A stretch of DNA of 36,643 nt from a virus. The translations under genes were made by a program, and so were the position numbers. The stretch lies in IMG/VR virus record IMGVR_UViG_3300031631_000010, positions 1-36,643 of that record. One strand, written 5' to 3'. The notes below the pieces were generated by a model. The model was not told the DNA's origin and did no database searches. It saw only the letters and a list, made by a program, of their open reading frames with translations. Below are positions 1 through 5,260 of the stretch, piece after piece (the stretch's first letter is position 1; the number at the start of each line of letters is the position of its first letter).

Positions 1-2
1 AC

Positions 3-1334
3 TTACGAGCACGAGAGGATCAGCGTAACTCCAATGTGGCCTTTGACGTTGCTCCGTCTCGTGCTGCCCATGCTCCTTCTGTCAAGTCTGTTGGTATTAC
101 TGGGCAGATTGTCGGTAGCAGGGCACACACTATAATAGCGGATGATGTTGAAGTTCTCTCTAATGCCCTTACTCAGGTCATGCGAGACAAGCTAGGAGAG
201 GTAGTAAAAGAGTTTGATGCTGTAGTTATGCCTAAGGTTGGACGTATAGTTTACCTAGGGACACCCCAAGTAGAGGAAAGTCTCTACTCTAACCTACAGA
301 ATAGGGGCTATCAGTGCCGCATTTGGCCTGCATTGATGCCTAATGCAAAGCTTAAGGAGTTCTACGCACATAGATTAGCTCCCTTTATAGACAAGATGGA
401 GCTGCCTGTGGGTGCTCCTACAGATCCACTTAGGTTTGATGCTTTGGATCTAGAGGAACGTAGAGCTTCATATGGTAACTCAGGGTTCTCCCTGCAGTTC
501 ATGCTGGATACTTCTGGTGAAGATGACCAGAGATACCCTCTGAAGCTCTCTGATCTCATAGTAATACCCTTGAGTACTGAGAGTGGACCAGGACAAGTCC
601 TATATGGTAAGGATGATCTACTAGATCTACCTGCTGTGGGCCTCACTGGAGACTACTTCTATAGGGCTATGAATGTATCACAGGATTACTTTACATACAC
701 AGGGTCTGCTATGCATATAGATCCCTCAGGTAGGGGTCAGGATGAAACTGGTTACTGTGTAACTAAGATACTCAATGGTAAGATATTTGTATTAGAAATA
801 GGTGGTCTCAAAGGTGGTTATGACAAGTCCACACTTATGAAACTAGCTAAGATAGCTCAGAAACACAAAGTAAATACAGTAGAAATAGAAGCTAACTTTG
901 GTGATGGTATGTATACTGAGATCTTTAAACCAGTATTATTCAATTACCACCGTTGTAATGTAGAAGAAGTAAAGCATAGTACCCAGAAGGAAGCTAGAAT
1001 TATAGACTCATTAGAGCCTGTAATGAACCAACATAGACTCATCTTCGATAGATCTGAAGTAGATAGAGACTATGAAGGTTCCAAGGAAGAACCAAGGAGA
1101 CAACTGTTTTATCAGATGACACGACTTACAAGAGACCGTGGTAGCCTACAGTATGATGATAGAATAGATGTACTGGCTATGGGTGTCAAGTATTGGTGGG
1201 AACAAATGGCTTCTGATGAAGACCAAGCCTATGTAGATAGGCAACAAGAGGAGTTTCTAGATGGCATTAATAACTTTATGGCACAAACGAAAGGACAAGA
1301 TCCTGAACTTATGGTTTGGAATCAGGTAAGATAA
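3..1334 (+). CDS. terL: Terminase large subunit, 5' partial (T7 gp19-like)
   Basis: ATP-driven DNA packaging motor and nuclease that docks on the portal and cuts concatemers. The reading frame is open from the first bases of the window, so the gene is cut by the window edge; the GTG at 36 is only an internal codon. The visible part carries the Walker B segment IIADDVE (about nt 135-155) and the conserved SVKSVGITGQ region. The C-terminal RNase H-like nuclease follows, with acidic residues in MHIDPSGRG (about nt 720), VNTVEIEANFGDG (about nt 880) and DDRIDVLAMG (about nt 1167). About 444 residues are present against about 586 in T7, so the Walker A half is missing. Family assignment is very secure. 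Confidence 0.97.
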   Translation, partial: LRAREDQRNSNVAFDVAPSRAAHAPSVKSVGITGQIVGSRAHTIIADDVEVLSNALTQVMRDKLGEVVKEFDAVVMPKVGRIVYLGTPQVEESLYSNLQNRGYQCRIWPALMPNAKLKEFYAHRLAPFIDKMELPVGAPTDPLRFDALDLEERRASYGNSGFSLQFMLDTSGEDDQRYPLKLSDLIVIPLSTESGPGQVLYGKDDLLDLPAVGLTGDYFYRAMNVSQDYFTYTGSAMHIDPSGRGQDETGYCVTKILNGKIFVLEIGGLKGGYDKSTLMKLAKIAQKHKVNTVEIEANFGDGMYTEIFKPVLFNYHRCNVEEVKHSTQKEARIIDSLEPVMNQHRLIFDRSEVDRDYEGSKEEPRRQLFYQMTRLTRDRGSLQYDDRIDVLAMGVKYWWEQMASDEDQAYVDRQQEEFLDGINNFMAQTKGQDPELMVWNQVR

Positions 1335-1335
1335 T

Positions 1336-1536
1336 ATGATCTGGTTATTAATGATAATTCACTTAGGGGGTGATCCTGTATCTGTTGTTGACTCTCGTAT
1401 CGGTGACACGTTTCAGAGTGAACAAGACTGCATCAAGAGAATGAAAAGTATCTTTAAACAGGCTGATGAAGATGGTCAACCTGTACCCCCTGAGATCAAC
1501 TTAGGGTGTGTTCCATTTGGTAAACAAGGAGCTTAA
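1336..1536 (+). CDS. Small hydrophobic-start protein with two cysteines, unknown function
   Basis: 66 residues, starting one base after the terL stop. The first eight or so residues (MIWLLMII) are hydrophobic, resembling a short signal or anchor. The rest is polar, with a cysteine at residue 32 and one near the end in GCVPF. That layout (short leader, FQSEQDCIK, C-terminal CVP) is one I associate with small conserved proteins of marine podoviruses, possibly acting at the membrane or in the periplasm; this is inference. Close coupling to terL places it in the late operon. Confidence 0.7.
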   Translation: MIWLLMIIHLGGDPVSVVDSRIGDTFQSEQDCIKRMKSIFKQADEDGQPVPPEINLGCVPFGKQGA

Positions 1537-1540
1537 TAAG

Positions 1541-1648
1541 ATGAGGTCTAAGAAGGAAGGCTGTAAATGTAAGGAATGTACATGTGATGATTGTACATGT
1601 GACAAATGTAAGGAAGAAGCTAAGAGACTCCCAGGAGACTCCAAATGA
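1541..1648 (+). CDS. Metallothionein-like cysteine-rich micropeptide
   Basis: 35 residues, seven of them cysteine (positions 8, 10, 13, 15, 18, 20, 23), arranged as CxC-x2-CxC-x2-CxC-x2-C and followed by a charged tail. Such spacing is typical of metal-thiolate peptides, so binding of zinc, copper or a similar soft metal is a reasonable inference; no named family is recognised. The start has a good ribosome site (AAGGAG, nine bases upstream), and the stop overlaps the next ATG as ATGA, indicating translational coupling. The core is a 15-bp tandem repeat at 1562-1609. It lies in the late operon between terL and probable virion genes. Confidence 0.65.
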   Translation: MRSKKEGCKCKECTCDDCTCDKCKEEAKRLPGDSK

Positions 1649-1842
1649 AAGAAGCCAGAAGTGCCAAAGAATTACTAGACAGTCTTATATTCATCCCAGT
1701 TACAGAACCAACACCCTATGAACAATGTGGAACACAGAATACTGTGTACCCCAAAACAAAGGACAAGAGACAATATGAACGTGAAAAAAGTATCAGGCGA
1801 TATAGGCAACAAGGGGTTCAATACGAGCCTTGGGAAACCTAA
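1645..1842 (+). CDS. Hypothetical protein, basic C-terminal half
   Basis: 65 residues, start coupled (ATGA) to the cysteine-rich peptide. The N-terminal third is mildly hydrophobic (ELLDSLIFIPV). The second half is rich in Arg, Lys, Gln and Tyr (REKSIRRYRQQG) and could bind nucleic acid or another virion part. Its last 68 bases overlap the next gene in another frame. I do not recognise a family. The coupled start supports it as a real gene. Confidence 0.55.
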   Translation: MKEARSAKELLDSLIFIPVTEPTPYEQCGTQNTVYPKTKDKRQYEREKSIRRYRQQGVQYEPWET

Positions 1843-1960
1843 TCCAGTACCCAGTCCAACTACACCAGCATCTCTAAAGAGTCAAGGTGTATCTAAACTG
1901 TCCACTAGACTGCCTTATGACTCCTCTAAAGGAGAAATTAAGGACCATAAGGGACTATAA
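1775..1960 (+). CDS. Hypothetical small protein, Pro/Ser/Lys-rich
   Basis: 61 residues from the ATG at 1775, chosen over the upstream ATG at 1718 because it has a purine-rich ribosome site (AAAGGACAAGAG) just upstream. The chain is polar with a low-complexity middle (NPVPSPTTPASLKSQG) and no hydrophobic segment. It overlaps the preceding gene at its start and the next gene by one base (TAATG), which suggests coupling. It may be a minor virion or assembly protein given the neighbours, but no family is recognised. Confidence 0.55.
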   Translation: MNVKKVSGDIGNKGFNTSLGKPNPVPSPTTPASLKSQGVSKLSTRLPYDSSKGEIKDHKGL

Positions 1961-2241
1961 TGTGTGCTGCAGGATATGCTGGACAACAAGCAGCAACAGG
2001 AAAACTACCTGTATCTACTCCAGCTACTGCAGCTCTAGAGTTTGCAGCAGGAGGTAGAGATCCTATACAGAACTTTAAGGAAACTACTGGTGCAGGACAG
2101 ACATTCTTTCCAGTAAAACCTCAAGCTCCAGCTGCTAGGAAGAAGGCTAAGAGAAACTCCGGTGCTGCTAGTAAAAGAACAGGAGGAGGACTTAGAGCTA
2201 ACAATCCTGCACTTCAGAGTTCAGGACTACAAATCAAGTGA
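1960..2241 (+). CDS. Small Ala/Gln/Lys-rich protein, candidate minor virion protein (T7 gp6.7/7.3-like ends)
   Basis: 93 residues. It begins MCAAGY, runs through an alanine-rich stretch into a basic linker (ARKKAKRNSG, ASKRTGGG) and ends SSGLQIK. T7 gp7.3 also has a basic C-terminal half ending in a Gly-rich hydrophobic tail, and the two proteins at 17448 and 17672 share both the MC start and the GL(N/Q)(I/L) end. A small tail or ejection-channel component is therefore a fair guess, though overall similarity is low. Ribosome site AAGGGA; start overlaps the previous stop. Confidence 0.65.
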   Translation: MCAAGYAGQQAATGKLPVSTPATAALEFAAGGRDPIQNFKETTGAGQTFFPVKPQAPAARKKAKRNSGAASKRTGGGLRANNPALQSSGLQIK

Positions 2242-2274
2242 TAGAGTAGAGTGTGAAGCTCTCACAGACGATCT

Positions 2275-2328
2275 GAGGCCATGTTATGTGTAACCTATAG
2301 TCCACTATGGGTTAACTAATATGGCCTT
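2275..2328 (+). repeat. Long near-perfect hairpin
   Basis: AGGCCATGTTA at 2276-2286 pairs with TAATATGGCCT at 2317-2327 (one G-T wobble). The interior continues with 2288-2300 against 2305-2316, leaving a four-base loop TCCA at 2301-2304 and two single-base bulges. No T-run follows, so it is not a standard intrinsic terminator. Possible roles are an RNase III-type processing site, transcript stabiliser, pause site or packaging/end signal. Confidence 0.7.
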
Positions 2329-2447
2329 ATATAGACATAGAAGCAAGAAACGCCATTGGTGCTGGTGGTCAACTGACCACTTCAGAGATTCGCTACCTTA
2401 GGACCAATAATAGTAAAGCTGTGGTGTCTCCTAGGGTGGTTCCCTAG
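2322..2447 (+). pseudogene. Coding-like frame without a usable start codon
   Basis: The frame starting at 2322 reads 41 residues to a TAG and looks protein-like (DIEARNAIGAGGQLTTSEIR, then YLRTNNSKAV). Upstream in frame there is a stop at 2313-2315 and no ATG, GTG or TTG. The ATG at 2321 lies one base out of frame and gives only a 26-residue Trp/His-rich product. It may be a remnant, a gene reached by a frameshift, a sequencing slip, or chance. Confidence 0.25.
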
Positions 2448-2450
2448 GGG
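2428..2450 (+). repeat. Short hairpin with CCTAGGG arms
   Basis: CCTAGGG at 2430-2436 and CCCTAGG at 2442-2448 form a perfect 7-bp stem around the loop TGGTT, extendable with a G-T and a C-G pair. A TATAAT hexamer follows at 2460-2465. There is no T-run, so termination is uncertain. Confidence 0.5.
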
Positions 2451-2469
2451 GTGCTGTGGTATAATAAAG

Positions 2470-2532
2470 ACCCCCACTTAACCTATAAAGGGAAATAAGT
2501 ACCCCCACTTAGTCTACTAAGGGGAAATAAGT
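2470..2532 (+). repeat. 31/32-bp imperfect tandem repeat
   Basis: Two head-to-tail copies (2470-2500 and 2501-2532) both begin ACCCCCACTTA and end GGGAAATAAGT. The second copy contains an inverted repeat (CCCC-A-CTTAG, loop TCTA, CTAAG-GGG) that the first has largely lost. Position and arrangement suggest a protein-binding or end-processing region; function is not known. Confidence 0.7.
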
Positions 2533-2586
2533 GTTCTCATGGTGGGGGCTAGGGAATATTTTGGTGGAATAATGTGAGAGGGTATA

Positions 2587-2595
2587 TGTTATAAT
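2587..2595 (+). promoter_or_regulatory. Extended -10 promoter element
   Basis: TGTTATAAT matches the extended -10 consensus TGnTATAAT of host sigma-70-type polymerase. No -35 hexamer stands at normal spacing (a TTGGTG at 2561 is 23 bases away), so it would depend on the TG extension. Confidence 0.4.
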
Positions 2596-2681
2596 AAAAA
2601 GCGAAATTTACCCCTTAGGGCCACCAAAAAAACACTTGAAAAGGTTCCTTATTATTCACGCGAGGAGACATTGGTGGTCTC

Positions 2682-2837
2682 ATGGTAGGCATAGGGTGGG
2701 CATACGGTGGGCCAGGGGGGGTTACCATGTGTTACCTTGGAAGTCTGGGCAGGTGTTTTATTTTTTTATTCCTTCTATGGTCACACCTGGTATCACACCT
2801 GGTATCTGTTATCACCTATCATGTGTTTACCAGGTAG
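2682..2837 (+). CDS. Possible small membrane protein (weak)
   Basis: 51 residues: a glycine-rich N-terminal half followed by a hydrophobic stretch (CFIFLFLLWSHLVSHLVSVI) that could cross the membrane once. The nearest ribosome-site-like sequence (GAGGAG near 2662) is about 15 bases too far upstream, and the frame runs through the G-rich and 12-bp tandem repeats. It may therefore be a chance reading of non-coding sequence. Confidence 0.22.
   Translation: MVGIGWAYGGPGGVTMCYLGSLGRCFIFLFLLWSHLVSHLVSVITYHVFTR
2688..2721 (+). repeat. 11-bp G-rich repeat, candidate G-quadruplex
   Basis: Units GGCATAGGGTG, GGCATACGGTG and a diverged GGCCAGGGGGG follow each other without gaps. Four runs of at least three G (2694-2696, 2698-2700, 2709-2711, 2715-2721) could stack into a quadruplex, but one loop is eight bases long. 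Confidence 0.45.
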
Positions 2838-2887
2838 CACATATTAACAGGCTAACTTATTTATTTTTTTATTTATCCATTATACAC

Positions 2888-2916
2888 TTGACAAACTAGA
2901 GGATTGGGTTTATATT
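2888..2916 (+). promoter_or_regulatory. Early sigma-70-type promoter 1
   Basis: TTGACA (2888-2893), 17-base spacer, TATATT (2911-2916). It lies 28 bases upstream of the first early gene. It shares the 12-base string CTTGACAAACTA and the same -10 with the promoter at 3137. Confidence 0.85.
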
Positions 2917-2944
2917 ATCCTTAACATTAATCAAGGGGGTATCA

Positions 2945-3124
2945 ATGGTTAACATGAACACACGACAAATTCAAGAATGGCTGACAATGCACAATATAGA
3001 ACATGGAATAGAGGATTCAAAGGTTATAGCATTAAATCATTATTCTATAGACGGTGTCTGGGATAGCGAATGGGTTGTAGCACCTACAGACTTGAAAGGT
3101 CTTAGAGATTGGATGGGATATTAA
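2945..3124 (+). CDS. Small early protein, unknown function
   Basis: 59 residues from the ATG at 2945, with AAGGGGG upstream and promoter 1 just before it. The sequence is soluble and Trp-rich (WLTMHNI, DGVWDSEWVV, LRDWMGY), with no membrane segment or cysteine. It is the first gene behind a strong host-type promoter, the position where T7-like phages place host-takeover or anti-defence genes. That role is inferred from position alone. Confidence 0.65.
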   Translation: MVNMNTRQIQEWLTMHNIEHGIEDSKVIALNHYSIDGVWDSEWVVAPTDLKGLRDWMGY

Positions 3125-3136
3125 TTAGAATAAACC

Positions 3137-3165
3137 TTGACAAACTACAGAACATATCTTATATT
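3137..3165 (+). promoter_or_regulatory. Early sigma-70-type promoter 2
   Basis: TTGACA (3137-3142), 17-base spacer, TATATT (3160-3165). It starts 12 bases after the preceding stop and drives the GP88-like gene at 3200. The -35 hexamer and its flank are a copy of promoter 1. Confidence 0.85.
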
Positions 3166-3199
3166 GTCTATATCATTAATTAATAAAGAAAGGAACAAA

Positions 3200-3802
3200 A
3201 TGATACCCAAATTGAGTAAGGCTTCCAAAATGTCCTGTAAATCCTTCAGCCTTCCTGTTAATGAGGAAGTATGTAAAGGGATGTTAGATGCTACAGGCAA
3301 AGTCAAGCCTGTATGCCAGTCATGTTATGCTAAGAAAGGCTTTTATCATATGCCTGTAGTTAAAGCAGTAAGGGAAAACAACTTGATAGCATCTAAAAAG
3401 GTAGACTTTGTTGAGCATATGATTAAACTATTAGAGAAACAAACGTATTTTAGGTGGTTCGATAGTGGAGATATCTACAGCGATGATTTCCTAAGAAAAG
3501 TCGAGGAAATATGCTATAATACACCACATGTTAAACATTGGATACCTACGAAATCAAGGGAATTATTCAGCCAACGTCTATGGAAATTATTAGAAGACTT
3601 ACCGAATGTAACCGTCAGATATTCTTCACCTTCCATTATTGGTACATATGAGGAAAAGCATGGTAGTACCGTTAGCTCTGTTATAAAGAAGAGCACAAAA
3701 AACTTGTTTTATTGTCCTGCTTCTAATCAAAAAGGGAAATGTGGTGATTGTAAAGCTTGCTGGAATAAGAATCTTAAAGTAGTATCATATCTTAAACACT
3801 AA
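3200..3802 (+). CDS. GP88-family phage protein with two cysteine clusters
   Basis: 200 residues from the ATG at 3200 (ribosome site AAGGAA); an upstream TTG at 3137 is rejected because it is the -35 box. It resembles the Gene product 88 family of phages: an N-terminal cysteine group (C13, C25, then C39-x2-C42 in VCQSCYAKKGFY), a middle with FRWFDSGDIYS and HWIPTKSREL, and a C-terminal group C172-x8-C181-x2-C184-x2-C187. The family has no established function. The CxxCYA motif and alternating strand/helix pattern recall the DUF5131 (Gp37/Gp68) radical-SAM-like proteins, so an iron-sulfur or zinc centre is possible; this is inference. It is expressed early from its own promoter. Confidence 0.8.
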   Translation: MIPKLSKASKMSCKSFSLPVNEEVCKGMLDATGKVKPVCQSCYAKKGFYHMPVVKAVRENNLIASKKVDFVEHMIKLLEKQTYFRWFDSGDIYSDDFLRKVEEICYNTPHVKHWIPTKSRELFSQRLWKLLEDLPNVTVRYSSPSIIGTYEEKHGSTVSSVIKKSTKNLFYCPASNQKGKCGDCKACWNKNLKVVSYLKH

Positions 3803-3815
3803 CAAAGGTAATACA

Positions 3816-3902
3816 ATGAATAAACACTTGACAAGCTGGGATATTATCTTTAGTATACTCTGTATAGGCTTCTCAATAATACTATTACTAATCTCAAAAT
3901 AA
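3816..3902 (+). CDS. 28-residue membrane micropeptide
   Basis: The ATG at 3816 follows an AAAGG ribosome site. After a short polar head (MNKHLTSWD) it is a single hydrophobic helix (IIFSILCIGFSIILLLIS) ending in Lys, a clear one-pass membrane peptide. Its 5' codons coincide with a TTGACA promoter at 3828, so the coding sequence and promoter overlap. Function unknown; early expression suggests action at the host membrane. Confidence 0.6.
   Translation: MNKHLTSWDIIFSILCIGFSIILLLISK
3828..3856 (+). promoter_or_regulatory. Sigma-70-type promoter 3 (inside a micropeptide gene)
   Basis: TTGACA (3828-3833) with TAGTAT 17 bases on (3851-3856), or TATACT at 3854-3859 with a 20-base spacer. The string CTTGACAA is shared with promoters 1 and 2. 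The -10 is weaker than theirs. Confidence 0.55.
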
Positions 3903-3915
3903 AGGTATAACGATA

Positions 3916-4065
3916 ATGGAAAACAATAGATGGTTTTGGGATGATAACACCACTAATGGAACATTCCGAGTTGTAGATAATGAGGGCTTTACCATAGCAA
4001 ACGATGTTCCAACAAAAGAAATAGCTTTACAAATTGTAAACAATCATAATAAAGGACTAAAATAA
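3916..4065 (+). CDS. Small early protein, unknown function
   Basis: 49 residues from the ATG at 3916 (AAAGG upstream). Aromatic N-terminus (NNRWFWDDNT), then a pattern like a small strand-strand-helix fold (GTFRVVDNEGFTIANDV, then TKEIALQIVNNHNK). No cysteine or membrane segment. Its stop overlaps the next start (TAATG), so it is probably translated as part of an early polycistronic message. Confidence 0.6.
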   Translation: MENNRWFWDDNTTNGTFRVVDNEGFTIANDVPTKEIALQIVNNHNKGLK

Positions 4066-4232
4066 TGGAATACAGCCACTTTGATGACTACTTAGAATGT
4101 GAATACGAAAACATAGGAAATAGTGAATTCTATGAAGATATGGGAGGCCAGACTTGCCATATTAGTGGAATAGAGCAAGAATATAAAAGACTTCTTCAAG
4201 AATGGGAGGAAAACAGTGAGAAATGCATCTAA
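4065..4232 (+). CDS. Small acidic early protein, unknown function
   Basis: 55 residues, start overlapping the previous stop by one base. Strongly acidic (DDYLECEYEN, EFYEDMGG, then QEWEEN), with cysteines in LECEY, GQTCH and KCI. Small acidic early proteins of phages often mimic DNA or bind host enzymes, but no family is recognised, so this is only a possibility. Its end overlaps the next gene by 17 bases. Confidence 0.6.
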   Translation: MEYSHFDDYLECEYENIGNSEFYEDMGGQTCHISGIEQEYKRLLQEWEENSEKCI

Positions 4233-4395
4233 CTACCTTGAGAAACTCAAGGATAACCTGGAATCCAAAAAGAATATGCTAGATGAATATTATAATATGA
4301 GTGAGGATTTTAACTTTTGGCAACGTCAGACTCAATTAAGAGTTGACATAAAGAACCTAGAGGCTAAAATACTGGATGCCTCTGAGGAGGACTGA
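4216..4395 (+). CDS. Small coiled-coil protein, GTG start
   Basis: 59 residues starting at GTG 4216, supported by a strong GGGAGG ribosome site eight bases upstream. It is rich in Lys, Glu, Leu and Asn with helical heptad-like spacing (NYLEKLKDNLESKKNMLDEY, later RVDIKNLEAKILD). Likely a short coiled coil that self-associates or binds a host protein. No family recognised. Confidence 0.6.
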   Translation: MRNASNYLEKLKDNLESKKNMLDEYYNMSEDFNFWQRQTQLRVDIKNLEAKILDASEED

Positions 4396-4520
4396 GAGTC
4401 GATTCTAGGCCATCTTATCCTAAAGGGTACGGTGGCTTAGGGTAGACCCTTAAATAGTCTTAGAAGTACAATAAGAAGCTTAGAACTACCTTTAAATAAT
4501 CACTACACTAGGAGACCACC

Positions 4521-4694
4521 ATGCTAACAGATAGAGATTTACAAATAGTAGACCTGGCAGTACTAACGGCAATAGATAAAGTAAAGAGTGATGAAGGGTT
4601 ACTTATAGAGTGGCTTAGTGCTCTACAAGTAAAGAAACTTAAGATTAAAACTAGTGGTAACCCTGGTGATCTGAAAGATAAGAATAATCACTAA
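4521..4694 (+). CDS. Small early protein, unknown function
   Basis: 57 residues from the ATG at 4521, with AGGAGA upstream. The N-terminal part is probably helical (DRDLQIVDLAVLTAIDKVKS) and the C-terminal third is basic (KKLKIKTSGN). The leader TAATCACTACACTAGGAGACC resembles the class III promoter of T7 around +1. Isolated by untranslated stretches on both sides (125 and 272 bp), so probably separately regulated. Confidence 0.6.
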   Translation: MLTDRDLQIVDLAVLTAIDKVKSDEGLLIEWLSALQVKKLKIKTSGNPGDLKDKNNH

Positions 4695-4966
4695 GGTACA
4701 CACCTACCTACCATCTACCACCTAGATCTATGAAAATAAAGGATAATCTAGGATTCTAGTTGGAGTAAGTAAGAAACCCTATATAGAAGTATATAAGGTA
4801 TTACAATAGTAACACTACAGAAGAACTAAAGAAGAACTATAGATCTTAGAAGTTAGTAAGGAAGTAAGTAAGGAAGTTGTATCTAGTGTACCACTTAAGT
4901 ACCACTTAAAGTATTACCATGGTATCACTAACGGTACCATTAATAAACCTAAGGAGACCCACCGTT
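4695..4966 (+). repeat. Untranslated region with three consecutive 11-12-bp tandem duplications
   Basis: AT-rich 272-bp gap. Within 4819-4909, AGAAGAACTA occurs twice (4819, 4830; period 11), AGTAAGGAAGT twice (4855, 4867; period 12) and GTACCACTTAA twice in direct contact (4888, 4899; period 11). Repeats spaced one helical turn apart suggest a protein-binding array, operator or replication origin element. No open frame of note and no clear terminator. Confidence 0.6.
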
Positions 4967-5260
4967 ATGAAAGACCTCTTGACAGACTTATCTAGAAATA
5001 CCATAGCAGAAGTAGATGAAGATGAATACCCTTGTCAACGTACTCCCATTGAAAGAGAGGATATCAGGTTATCTGAAGTGGCAGATCATCCCTACTCAGT
5101 AAAAGTAATCAGACCAGGTGGTACTGATACTTATATCTCAGGACTAGTATTATCTGGATATCGGTATAACTCACTTACTGATACCTTTAAGAAAGCTAAG
5201 ATGCCACAGTTAACTAAGTTATCTTTAGTTACCCTGGATACAATGCTAGAAAAGGCTTGA
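4967..5260 (+). CDS. Hypothetical early protein
   Basis: 97 residues from the ATG at 4967, chosen over the in-frame ATG at 4919 because AAGGAG stands just upstream of it. Acidic N-terminal part (AEVDEDEYPCQRTPIEREDI) followed by a likely beta-rich section (YSVKVIRPGGTDTYISGLVL). No family recognised. The end of the coding sequence overlaps the -35 box of the next promoter. Confidence 0.65.
   Translation: MKDLLTDLSRNTIAEVDEDEYPCQRTPIEREDIRLSEVADHPYSVKVIRPGGTDTYISGLVLSGYRYNSLTDTFKKAKMPQLTKLSLVTLDTMLEKA

Larger units (their letters stand above)
2242..2944 (+). other. Gene-poor region at the expected genome-end/early-promoter position
   Basis: About 700 bp between the terL operon and the first early gene. 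It holds a long hairpin (2275-2328), a second hairpin (2428-2450), a 31/32-bp tandem repeat (2470-2532), an extended -10 site (2587-2595), an 11-bp G-rich repeat (2688-2721), a perfect 12-bp tandem repeat (2781-2804, with an inverted 8-bp copy at 2828-2835) and a strong promoter (2888-2916). In T7-like phages the terminal repeat lies between terL and the early genes, so the physical ends are probably near here; this is inferred from gene order only. Short reading frames within it are weak. Confidence 0.6.

Noticed and set aside
2636-2899. 87-residue frame starting at TTG 2636
   Set aside because: No ribosome site, composition dominated by His, Trp and aromatic residues, and it runs through G-rich and tandem repeats; read as non-coding.
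3137-3199. N-terminal extension of the GP88-like gene from TTG 3137
   Set aside because: The TTG is the -35 box of a strong promoter and the TATATT -10 lies inside the extension; ATG 3200 has the ribosome site.
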